Positions 33,541-40,617 of a DNA stretch of 64,000 nt are shown one piece after another; positions within the stretch are counted from its first letter, which is position 1; the number at the start of each line of letters is the position of its first letter. Under the pieces are notes generated by a model that saw only the letters and a list, made by a program, of their open reading frames with translations, was not told the DNA's origin and did not search any database. Source of the stretch: Nocardioides sp. JS614. Its GTDB lineage: Bacteria > Actinomycetota > Actinomycetes > Propionibacteriales > Nocardioidaceae. Location of the stretch: contig NC_008699.1 of NCBI RefSeq assembly GCF_000015265.1, forward strand, positions 2,542,001 through 2,606,000. The letters run 5' to 3'. A program made the position numbers and the translations under genes.

Positions 33541-33620
33541 GTCGGGAGTTCTGGCGGTCGAGTCGGGAGTTCTCGACCGCCGGGACCCGCGACTCGAGGG
33601 GGGAAGTCCCGACTCGAGGG
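33539..33620 (+). repeat. Cluster of short dyad and direct repeats after aroQ
   Basis: GAGTCGGGAGTTCT occurs at 33539-33552 and again at 33560-33573, with a similar inverted copy around 33605-33619. GGCGGTCGAG (33553-33562) and CTCGACCGCC (33572-33581) form a perfect 10-bp hairpin with a 9-base loop, which could terminate the aro operon. Confidence 0.6.
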
Positions 33621-33652
33621 AACCGGTCGGGCTGCGGGTTCGTCGGACCGCC

Positions 33653-34450
33653 ATGAACGCGAACGTGACGGTGAGTGTGCGTGGCCTGCTCGTGGCTGCG
33701 CTGGTGGCGATGGCACTCGTGGTGGCCTACCTCCTCGGCGGCTCCGGGGGTGGGACGCCGGCGGCGCAGGCGGCCGACGACGGGGGCACCTCGGCCCCGG
33801 CCGAACGACCACGGCTGCTGACGATGACCGGGACCGGCGAGGCGGGGGCGGTGCCCGACCAGCTGTCCTTCGGCCTCCGGGTGACGCTCACCCGGGTGGA
33901 CCTCGACGAGGCCCTCGCGGCCGCGAACGCGAGCATGAGCCGGGTGCTCCGCGCGCTGGACGAGTACGACGTCGCCAGGTCCGACGTGCAGACCACCGGT
34001 CTGTCGATGACGCCGGTGTACGCGTACCACGACTACAGCCCGCCGACGATCACCGGCTACCGGGTCTCCGAGCGGGCCTCGGTGCTGGTCAAGGAGCTCG
34101 CCCAGGGCGGCAAGGCGGTCAGCGCGGCCGTCGCCGCCGGCGGCAACGCCGTGCGGGTGGGCGACATCCGGCTGCTCGTCGGCGACTCGGACGCGGTCCT
34201 GGAGAAGGCGCGCGACGCCGCTGTCCAGGAGGCCACCGCCAAGGCACAGCAGTACGCCGAGGCCTCCGGGCAGACGCTCGGCGACGTGGTCACGCTGCGG
34301 GAGGTGCACGCTCGCCCGCTGCCCTCGCCGTACCTGCAGTTCGGCTCCGCCGTCGCGGGTCGCGCCGCGATGGATCTGAGCGCCGTGCCGATCCGCGCCG
34401 GTCGGGACAAGAGCGCCGTCACCGTCCGGGTCGTGTGGGAGCTGTCCTAG
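33653..34450 (+). CDS. SIMPL domain (DUF541) secreted protein
   Basis: The 265-residue product has a membrane span or signal at about 9-30, an Ala/Gly linker, then a SIMPL domain starting at RLLTMTGTGEAGAVPDQLSFGLRVTLTRVDLDEALAAANASMSRVLRAL, with the typical middle TTGLSMTPVYAYHDYSPPTITGYRVSERASVLV and KAQQYAEASGQTLGDVVTLRE. Proteins of this family are cell-envelope or periplasmic with poorly defined roles. The ATG at 33653 lacks a clear ribosome site. It sits alone between two repeat clusters. Confidence 0.85.
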   Translation: MNANVTVSVRGLLVAALVAMALVVAYLLGGSGGGTPAAQAADDGGTSAPAERPRLLTMTGTGEAGAVPDQLSFGLRVTLTRVDLDEALAAANASMSRVLRALDEYDVARSDVQTTGLSMTPVYAYHDYSPPTITGYRVSERASVLVKELAQGGKAVSAAVAAGGNAVRVGDIRLLVGDSDAVLEKARDAAVQEATAKAQQYAEASGQTLGDVVTLREVHARPLPSPYLQFGSAVAGRAAMDLSAVPIRAGRDKSAVTVRVVWELS

Positions 34451-34463
34451 CGGTGGCCGGCGG

Positions 34464-34553
34464 CGGTTTCCCCGGTGAACCGGGGAAACCGGAACTGTTG
34501 GGCCGAAACTTCGGGCCAGAAGTTCCAACATCCCCGGTGAACCGGGGAAACCG
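34464..34553 (+). repeat. Dyad repeat unit, two copies, upstream of efp
   Basis: Positions 34464-34491 are a perfect palindrome (13-bp arms CGGTTTCCCCGGT, two-base centre). Its right 22 bases (34470-34491) recur exactly at 34532-34553, 62 bp later. Between them nested arms GGAACT/AGTTCC, TGTTGG/CCAACA and CGAA/TTCG can fold a larger structure. There is no gene in 34451-34694. Confidence 0.75.
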
Positions 34554-34620
34554 ACCCCGGGCAGGCAACGACGGACTGGACGCCCGGGCCAGCGGTTTCG
34601 GTGCGTGGACACTGAGCCGA

Positions 34621-34626
34621 TAGACT
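34621..34626 (+). promoter_or_regulatory. Candidate -10 box of the efp-nusB promoter
   Basis: TAGACT preceded by GA lies 74 bp before the efp ATG; the gene has an AGAAGG ribosome site, so this would give a leader of about 60 nt. Confidence 0.45.
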
Positions 34627-34694
34627 CGTGCGCTGTGCCCGGCGCGGTCCGGGTGCCTCTTTCGACACCGCGACCAGAAGGCTGACACGCGCGC

Positions 34695-35258
34695 ATGGCA
34701 ACGACGAACGACCTCAAGAACGGCATGGTTCTCAACATCGACGGTCAGCTCTGGGCCGTGGTGGAGTTCCAGCACGTCAAGCCCGGCAAGGGTCCGGCCT
34801 TCGTGCGCACCAAGCTGAAGAACGTCGAGTCGAACAAGACCGTCGACAAGACCTTCAACGCGGGCACCAAGGTCGAGACCGCCACGGTCGACCGTCGGAC
34901 CATGCAGTACCTCTACAACGACGGCTCGTCGTACGTCTTCATGGACGTCCAGAGCTACGACCAGCTCGAGATCGCCCCGGAGATCGTGGGCAACGCCAAG
35001 AACTTCCTCCTGGAGAACCAGGAGGCGATCGTCGCCACCAACGAGGGCCGCGTCCTGTTCATCGAGCTCCCGGCCTCCGTCGAGCTCGAGATCACCTTCA
35101 CCGAGCCCGGCCTCGCCGGCGACTCGGCGACCGGCCGCACCAAGCCGGCCACGCTCGAGACCGGCCACGAGATCCAGGTCCCGCTGTTCATCAACCAGGG
35201 CGAGAAGGTCAAGGTCGACACCCGCGACTCCTCCTACCTCGGTCGCGTGAAGGGCTGA
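34695..35258 (+). CDS. efp: Translation elongation factor P
   Basis: EF-P relieves ribosome stalling at polyproline. The 187-residue product has the three EF-P domains: N-terminal KOW-like domain with the loop KPGKGPAF carrying the modifiable-position Lys32, the OB domain with MDVQSYDQLEI, and the C-terminal GHEIQVPLFINQGEKVKVDTRDSSYLGR signature. Typical size. The aro-efp-nusB order is the usual actinobacterial one. The stop overlaps the nusB start by one base. Confidence 0.97.
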   Translation: MATTNDLKNGMVLNIDGQLWAVVEFQHVKPGKGPAFVRTKLKNVESNKTVDKTFNAGTKVETATVDRRTMQYLYNDGSSYVFMDVQSYDQLEIAPEIVGNAKNFLLENQEAIVATNEGRVLFIELPASVELEITFTEPGLAGDSATGRTKPATLETGHEIQVPLFINQGEKVKVDTRDSSYLGRVKG

Positions 35259-35665
35259 TGAGCGCCCGTTCCAAGGCCCGCAAGCGCGCCCTGGACGTCC
35301 TCTTCGCCTCCGACGTGCGGGGCGAGGACGCCGTGGCCGCCCTGGACCGGGCGATCGCGGAGGGCGAGGGGCCGACTAACGACTACACGGCCACGCTGGT
35401 CCGGGGCGTCGTCGAGCACCAGGCGCGCATCGACGAGCTGCTGTCGTCGTACTCCCACGGGTGGGCGCTGGACCGGATGCCGGCGGTCGACCGCAACGTG
35501 CTGCGACTGGGCGTGTGGGAGCTGCTGTACGCCGACGACGTCCCCGACGCGGTGGCCGTGAGCGAGGCGATGGCGCTGGTCACCGACCTCTCCACCGACG
35601 AGTCGCCGCAGTTCGTCAACGGCATCCTCGGCAGCATCGTGCGCAACAAGCCGTCCCTCGCCTGA
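35258..35665 (+). CDS. nusB: Transcription antitermination factor NusB
   Basis: NusB with NusE binds boxA RNA and supports rRNA antitermination. The 135-residue all-helical product has ARKRALDVLFASDVRG, LLSSYSHGWALDRMPAVDRNVLRLGVWELLY and DESPQFVNGILGSIVR, all canonical. ATG 35258 overlaps the efp stop (TGATG). Confidence 0.95.
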   Translation: MSARSKARKRALDVLFASDVRGEDAVAALDRAIAEGEGPTNDYTATLVRGVVEHQARIDELLSSYSHGWALDRMPAVDRNVLRLGVWELLYADDVPDAVAVSEAMALVTDLSTDESPQFVNGILGSIVRNKPSLA

Positions 35666-35689
35666 GCAGCCGCCGACTGCGCCTGGGCC

Positions 35690-35695
35690 CATAGT
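35690..35695 (+). promoter_or_regulatory. Possible -10 box of a leaderless promoter (flavoprotein)
   Basis: CATAGT lies six bases before the ATG at 35702, in the 36-bp gap after nusB. The first base departs from TANNNT. Confidence 0.3.
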
Positions 35696-35701
35696 GGACC
35701 C

Positions 35702-37078
35702 ATGGACGCACACGAGGTGGACCTGGTCGTGATCGGCACCGGCCCCGGCGGCGAGGCGCTCGCCACCGGCGCCGCCCGGGCGGGGCTGCGGGTCGTGGCC
35801 GTGGACAGGCACCTGGTCGGCGGGGAGTGCCCCTACTACGGGTGCATCCCCACCAAGATGATGGTCCGCGGCAGCGATGCGGTCGCCGAGGTCCGGCGGG
35901 CCGCCGGCGTCGCCGGCGAGGCCACCATCGCCCCGGCCTGGTCCGTGGTGGCGCGGCGCATCGACGAGGAGGCGACCACCGGCTGGGACGACACGATCGC
36001 CGTCGACCGCCTCCGGGATGCCGGGGTGACCTTCCACCACGGGGCGGGCCGGCTCGACGGCCCCGGCCGGGTGCGCGTCGAGGAGCCGGACGGCACGGCG
36101 ACGACGTACGCCGCCACGCGGGGCGTGCTGGTCAACCCCGGCACCCGCCCGGCCGTGCCCCCGGTCGACGGCCTGGCGGACGCGCCGTACTGGACCAACC
36201 GCGAAGCGGTGCGGGTCACCGAGCTGCCCGGCTCCCTGGTCGTCCTCGGGGGCGGGCCGATCGGCTGCGAGCTCGCGCAGGTGTTCTCCCGGTTCGGCGT
36301 CCGGGTCGCGGTGGTCCAGCGCGGTCCCCGGCTGCTGCCCGCGGACGAGCCCGAGGCCGCGGAGCTGGTGGCGGAGGTCTTCGCCGAGGAGGGGATCCGG
36401 GTGCTCACCGGCGCCGAGGCGACCCGCGTGGCGTACGACGAGGGCGGCTTCACGATCCGGCTCGACACAGGAGAGCAGCTGAGCGCCGACAAGCTGCTGG
36501 TCGCCGCCGGGCGGACCCCCAACCTGGACGACCTCGGCCTGGATACGGTCGGCCTGGACCCGACCGCGCGGACCCTCGAGGTCGACGAGCGCCTGCGGGC
36601 GGGGGACCGGCTGTGGGCGATCGGCGACGTGACCGGCAGAGGCGCCTTCACCCACGTCTCGATGTACCAGTCGGCGATCGCGCTGCGCGACATCCTGGGT
36701 GAGCCGGGAGCGCCGGCCCGCTACCACGCGGTGCCACACACGACGTTCACCGACCCGGAGGTCGGCGGGGTGGGGCTGACCGAGTCCCGGGCCCGGGAAT
36801 CGGGACTGCGGGTCCGCACGGGCGGCACCGACCTGGCGGGCTCGTCGCGAGGTTTCACCCACGGGCCCGGCGGGCACGGCCTGATCAAGGTCGTCGAGGA
36901 CGCGGACCGCGGAGTCCTCGTCGGAGCCACCGCGGTGGGTCCGGCGGGTGGCGAGATCCTCGGCTTCCTGGCCGTCGCGGTCCACGCGGAGGTCCCCGTC
37001 GAGACGCTGAGGAACATGATGTACGCCTACCCCACCTTCCACCGGGCCATCGAGTCCGCCATCGCCGACCTGTCATGA
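35702..37078 (+). CDS. FAD-dependent pyridine nucleotide-disulfide oxidoreductase
   Basis: The 458-residue product belongs to the class I flavoprotein disulfide reductases: FAD motif GTGPGGEALATGAARAG near the N-terminus, redox disulfide Cys43-x4-Cys48 in GGECPYYGCIPTK, NAD(P) loop VVLGGGPIGCELAQVFSRFG, second FAD motif LWAIGDVTGRG, and a C-terminal dimerisation domain. At the interface, where lipoamide and mycothione reductases have HPTxxE, this protein has YPTFHR (Tyr443), so the His-Glu catalytic dyad is absent. Substrate unknown; it may act on a quinone or metal rather than a disulfide. ATGA overlap with the next gene. Confidence 0.85.
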   Translation: MDAHEVDLVVIGTGPGGEALATGAARAGLRVVAVDRHLVGGECPYYGCIPTKMMVRGSDAVAEVRRAAGVAGEATIAPAWSVVARRIDEEATTGWDDTIAVDRLRDAGVTFHHGAGRLDGPGRVRVEEPDGTATTYAATRGVLVNPGTRPAVPPVDGLADAPYWTNREAVRVTELPGSLVVLGGGPIGCELAQVFSRFGVRVAVVQRGPRLLPADEPEAAELVAEVFAEEGIRVLTGAEATRVAYDEGGFTIRLDTGEQLSADKLLVAAGRTPNLDDLGLDTVGLDPTARTLEVDERLRAGDRLWAIGDVTGRGAFTHVSMYQSAIALRDILGEPGAPARYHAVPHTTFTDPEVGGVGLTESRARESGLRVRTGGTDLAGSSRGFTHGPGGHGLIKVVEDADRGVLVGATAVGPAGGEILGFLAVAVHAEVPVETLRNMMYAYPTFHRAIESAIADLS

Positions 37079-37911
37079 CAGTGTCGGGAGGGAGCACCGC
37101 CCGTCGGGCCGAGGGAGCGGCCCGCGAGGCGCAGCACAGCGAGTGGGTCGATCACGCCGTTCGGGCCGGCCTGGTCGCCTACGCCGTCGTCTACCTGATG
37201 ATCGGCTGGCTGGCCGTCCAGCTCGCCTTCGGCGACCGGTCCGGCAAGCCGTCCAGCTCGGGCGCGATGCACGAGCTGGCGCAGCAGCCCTTCGGCGACG
37301 TCCTGATCTGGGTCGTCTCGCTCGGCATGTTCCTGCTGGTGGCCTGGAAGCTCCTCGACGCGGGCTTCGGGCACCGCGACGAGCAGGACTCCGGCAAGCG
37401 CACCCGAGCCCGGCTGACGTCGGCCGCGAAAGCGATCGTGTACGCCGCGATCGGTGTCTCCGGCCTGCGGGTCGCCACCGGCTCGGGCTCGTCGGGCAAG
37501 GGCCAGAAGAGCTGGACCGCCGAGCTGATGGACGTCACCGGTGGCCAGCTCCTCGTCGGCCTGATCGGCCTCGCGATCATGGGCTACGGCGGCTACCAGG
37601 TCTACAAGGCCTGGACCGAGGGGTTCGCGGACAAGCTCGACGCGGAGGGCCGAAGCGGCAGCACCGGCACGGCGTACCTCGCGTTCGGGAAGGCGGGCTA
37701 CACCGCCCGGGGGATCGCGTTCCTGATCGTCGGTGGCCTCGTCCTGTACGGCGCGATCACCCACGACGCGTCGAAGTCCGGTGGCCTGGACCAGGCGCTC
37801 TTCAAGGTGCTCGACCAGCCCTTCGGGCCGGTCCTGCTCTGCCTGCTGGGCGTCGGCCTGGCCTGCTACGGCATCTTCACGCTGGCCCGGGCCAGGCACC
37901 TGTCGCGGTGA
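37075..37911 (+). CDS. DUF1206 membrane protein
   Basis: The 278-residue product has six membrane spans arranged as three repeats of about 85 residues (starting near VDHAVRAGLVAYAVVYLMIGWLA, SAAKAIVYAAIGVSGLRV and GKAGYTARGIAFLIVGGLV). This pattern defines DUF1206; I know of no biochemical function. Its start overlaps the flavoprotein stop, so the two genes are probably co-expressed, consistent with a membrane redox role, though this is inference. Confidence 0.85.
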   Translation: MTVSGGSTARRAEGAAREAQHSEWVDHAVRAGLVAYAVVYLMIGWLAVQLAFGDRSGKPSSSGAMHELAQQPFGDVLIWVVSLGMFLLVAWKLLDAGFGHRDEQDSGKRTRARLTSAAKAIVYAAIGVSGLRVATGSGSSGKGQKSWTAELMDVTGGQLLVGLIGLAIMGYGGYQVYKAWTEGFADKLDAEGRSGSTGTAYLAFGKAGYTARGIAFLIVGGLVLYGAITHDASKSGGLDQALFKVLDQPFGPVLLCLLGVGLACYGIFTLARARHLSR

Positions 37912-38026
37912 GCTCGGCGGAGCCGCCCGGTGTGGACCGGCGCGCGCAAGCCGCTGCGTGTGGCGGGCGCGAAATGGGGGAAGGAGCCCTTCAGCACGAA
38001 CCCGCCTGTCTCGGAGGAGGACCTCG

Positions 38027-39346
38027 ATGTCGCAGGATGCGTGGAGCTCGGCCGGCTCGCGACACGACCACGACGCCACCAGCGACCGGCTCTACACGCC
38101 GGAGGACCTGGCCGGGTACGCCGCCCGCCGGGACGCCCGCGCGGGTGCCGGCTCGCGGGGACCGTCGGCCGGACCTACCGACCCGTTGACCGACCCGTTG
38201 ACCGCCCCGCTCGCCGACCCCGGGCTCGAGCCGCCGGTCGGGACGGCGCCGACCCGCGTGCCCGCCTCGCCCCCGCCGAGCGGGCCGCCGCCGTCCTACC
38301 GACCGGCCGGCCCGCCCCCGTCGGCACCACCGTCGGTACCGGTGGTGCTGGTCGCCGAGGGCGAGCCCCTGGACCCCGAGCAGCCCGCCGACGCGGGCGA
38401 GCTGCGCCGCTTCATGACCGCCACCGACTTCTTGGACCGGCGCGACGCGGCCCAGGAGCACGGCCCGGCGACCTGGGGCTGGCGGGGTGCCGTGCGCCGC
38501 TGGAGCGGCGGCCTGGTGACGCCGCGGATGGGCCCCGCCGAGCAGGCCTACGAACGCGACCGACAGGCCATCCAGAAGGACTTCGACGGCCCCCGCACGA
38601 TCGCCTTCATCAACCCCAAGGGTGGCGCTGCGAAGACGACCGGGGTGCTCGCGGCCGGCTACACCTTCGGCACCGTGCGCGGCGGCGGCGTCGTCGCCTG
38701 GGACAACAACGAGACGCGCGGCACCCTCGGCATCCGGGGCACCCGCAGCGCCCACCGCAACACGACGCGAGAGCTGCTGGAGGACCTGGAGCGCTTCACC
38801 GACGTCTACCAGTCGCGGATCGGAGACCTCGGCGCCTTCGTCCGCTCCCAGGGCGACGCGCACTTCGACGTCCTCGCCTCCGACGAGCGGCCCGACGTGA
38901 CCGGCACGATCCGCGCCCAGGACTTCGACGCGGTGCACAAGCTGCTCGAGCGGTTCTACCGGATCATCCTGGTCGACACCGGCAACAACATGCGTGCCGA
39001 GAACTGGCTGGCCGCGGCCGGCGCCGCCGACCTGCTGGTCGTCACGAGCACCGTGCGCGAGGACACCGGGTACAGCGGCCTCTGGATGCTCGACGCCCTC
39101 CAGGACGCCGGCTACCAGAACCTCAAGTACAAGGCGATCACCGTGCTCTCCGACCCCTCCGCGACGGTCGACACCAAGCTCGCGGCCGACCTGGTCGACG
39201 TCTACCAGCAGCGGACCCGTGAGGTCTACCGGGTGCCCTACGACCCGGCCCTGGTGGCCGGCTCGGTGGTGCCCTACTCCCAGCTCTCGCGCGGCACCAA
39301 GCGGGAGTGGTTGAAGGCCTGTGCGGGGATGGCCGCGGCGCTCTGA
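38027..39346 (+). CDS. ParA/MinD-like ATPase with proline-rich N-terminal region
   Basis: The 439-residue product has about 120 residues of Pro/Ala/Ser-rich N-terminus including a DPLTDPLTAPLADP repeat, then a SIMIBI-class ATPase domain with deviant Walker A KGGAAKTT (signature Lys198, Lys203) and Walker B IILVDTGNN. The position of the DxDPQG switch reads WDNNETRG, as in some mycobacterial EspI or ESX-associated MinD-like ATPases. No ParB, parS-like repeats or ESX genes are visible. ATG 38027 follows GGAGGA. Role unknown: localisation of a membrane machine is as plausible as DNA partition. Confidence 0.8.
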   Translation: MSQDAWSSAGSRHDHDATSDRLYTPEDLAGYAARRDARAGAGSRGPSAGPTDPLTDPLTAPLADPGLEPPVGTAPTRVPASPPPSGPPPSYRPAGPPPSAPPSVPVVLVAEGEPLDPEQPADAGELRRFMTATDFLDRRDAAQEHGPATWGWRGAVRRWSGGLVTPRMGPAEQAYERDRQAIQKDFDGPRTIAFINPKGGAAKTTGVLAAGYTFGTVRGGGVVAWDNNETRGTLGIRGTRSAHRNTTRELLEDLERFTDVYQSRIGDLGAFVRSQGDAHFDVLASDERPDVTGTIRAQDFDAVHKLLERFYRIILVDTGNNMRAENWLAAAGAADLLVVTSTVREDTGYSGLWMLDALQDAGYQNLKYKAITVLSDPSATVDTKLAADLVDVYQQRTREVYRVPYDPALVAGSVVPYSQLSRGTKREWLKACAGMAAAL

Positions 39347-39357
39347 GAGACTGCGCC

Positions 39358-40389
39358 ATGCGTGCAGTCGTCTACCAGCAGACCGGCCCGTCCTCGGTGC
39401 TGGAGGTCGTGGAGCGCGACCTCCCCGTGCCCGGACCCGGCGAGGTCCGGGTCCGGGTCGTCCGGGCCGGCGTGAACCCGACGGACTGGAAGTTCCGGGC
39501 CGGCATGATGACCGAGTATGACGAGGTCGTGCCCGGCCAGGACGGAGCGGGCGTCGTCGACGCGGTCGGTGAGGGGGTCGACGGCCTGGCGGTCGGCGAT
39601 CGGGTCTGGCTGGTGCTCGCCCAGGCGGGGCGCGCGTACGGGACCGCCGCCGAGCTGACCGTCCAGCCCGCCGCTCGGGTGGTACCCCTCCCGGCCGACG
39701 CGTCGTTCGACCTCGGCGCGAGCCTCGGCGTGCCCGCGGTCACGGCGCACCGCGCCCTGACCGCAGCCGAGGGTGGGCCCAGCCGGCTGTGGCCGGGTGC
39801 ACTGGAGGGCCGGGTCGTTCTCGTGGCAGGGGGAGCGGGCGCCGTCGGCAATGCCGCGATCCAGCTGGCCCGCTGGGCCGGGGCGACCGTGGTCACCACG
39901 GTCAGCAGTGCCGAGAAGGCCGCGCTCGCCCGCGCCGCCGGCGCCGACCACGTCGTGAACTACCGGGAGCCGGGCGCGGCGCAGGCGATCCTCGAGACCG
40001 CCCCCGACGGCGTCGACCTCGCCGTCGAGGTCGCACCCGCGCAGAACATCGAGCTCGACCTCGACGTGGTGCGGGTGCACGGCACCGTCTCGATCTACGC
40101 CAACAACGGCGGGGACACCCTGACCATGCCGCTGCGGGCGGCGTTCGGGAAGAACCTGCGCTTCCAGTTCCTGATCCTCTACACGCTGCGCGAGGACCTG
40201 CTCCGGGCGGCGGTCGAGGACATCTCTGTCGCCCTCGCCGCCGGTGCGCTCCGGGTCGGTGAGGAGGCCGGCCTGCCGCTCCACCACTACCCGCTGGCTC
40301 AGGCCGCCGAGGCCCACGACGCGGTGGAGGGCGGCGTCGTCGGGAAGGTGCTGCTCGACGTGGGGTCTGCCGCGGACCGGGACCTTTGA
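39358..40389 (+). CDS. Zinc-independent NADPH:quinone reductase-like oxidoreductase
   Basis: The 343-residue product is a medium-chain dehydrogenase/reductase without the zinc-binding cysteines. It has the GroES-like domain (about 1-125, including GVNPTDWKFRAG and PGQDGAGVVDAVGEGV) and the nucleotide-binding loop VLVAGGAGAVGNAAIQLARWAGA at about 156-178. Likely reduces quinones or enones with NADPH; the substrate is unknown. The ATG at 39358 is preceded by GAGACT at five bases, possibly another leaderless start. Confidence 0.87.
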   Translation: MRAVVYQQTGPSSVLEVVERDLPVPGPGEVRVRVVRAGVNPTDWKFRAGMMTEYDEVVPGQDGAGVVDAVGEGVDGLAVGDRVWLVLAQAGRAYGTAAELTVQPAARVVPLPADASFDLGASLGVPAVTAHRALTAAEGGPSRLWPGALEGRVVLVAGGAGAVGNAAIQLARWAGATVVTTVSSAEKAALARAAGADHVVNYREPGAAQAILETAPDGVDLAVEVAPAQNIELDLDVVRVHGTVSIYANNGGDTLTMPLRAAFGKNLRFQFLILYTLREDLLRAAVEDISVALAAGALRVGEEAGLPLHHYPLAQAAEAHDAVEGGVVGKVLLDVGSAADRDL

Positions 40390-40390
40390 C

Positions 40391-40426
40391 TGCAAGGTCA
40401 TTCACGGCGGTGCACGGTCATTCGCG
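40391..40426 (+). promoter_or_regulatory. Paired direct repeats upstream of the arc operon
   Basis: TGCAAGGTCATTCACG (40391-40406) and TGCACGGTCATTCGCG (40411-40426) match at 14 of 16 positions and are 20 bp apart, about two helical turns. They lie just after the quinone reductase stop and about 200 bp before arcD, so they could be operators for the arc promoter. Not a match to the usual arginine box. Confidence 0.45.
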
Positions 40427-40557
40427 CCACCCCGCGCAGCCACCGGCCCGGTGTCGCGAGACTCCTCATGCGGGCCCCGTCGGGGCTCCCGCGCGGGCCG
40501 GGACGCATCCCAGGTGGTCGTGCCGTTCGTCCCTGCTGCGGACCTGTCGTGGCCTCC

Positions 40558-40563
40558 TAGCGT
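40558..40563 (+). promoter_or_regulatory. Candidate -10 box of the arc operon
   Basis: TAGCGT lies 55 bp before the arcD ATG; a strong AAGGAGG ribosome site follows near 40600. The rest of the 228-bp upstream gap holds only the direct repeats described separately. Confidence 0.4.
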
Positions 40564-40617
40564 CCTTCACAGGACGGGAGATCGGTCTTCCGTCTCCTGA
40601 AGGAGGCCCTAGAAACC

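Noticed and set aside
37912..38026. Gene in the gap between the DUF1206 protein and the ParA-like ATPase
   Set aside because: The in-frame extension upstream of ATG 38027 is Arg/Cys-rich and not preceded by a ribosome site, whereas 38027 follows GGAGGA.
38027..39346. Chromosome or plasmid partition locus
   Set aside because: Only a ParA-like ATPase is present; no ParB, no parS-like inverted repeats and no replication genes are nearby.
40578..40608. Hairpin hiding the arcD ribosome site (CTCCTGAAGGAG)
   Set aside because: The loop would be only two bases, so the stem is unlikely to form as drawn.
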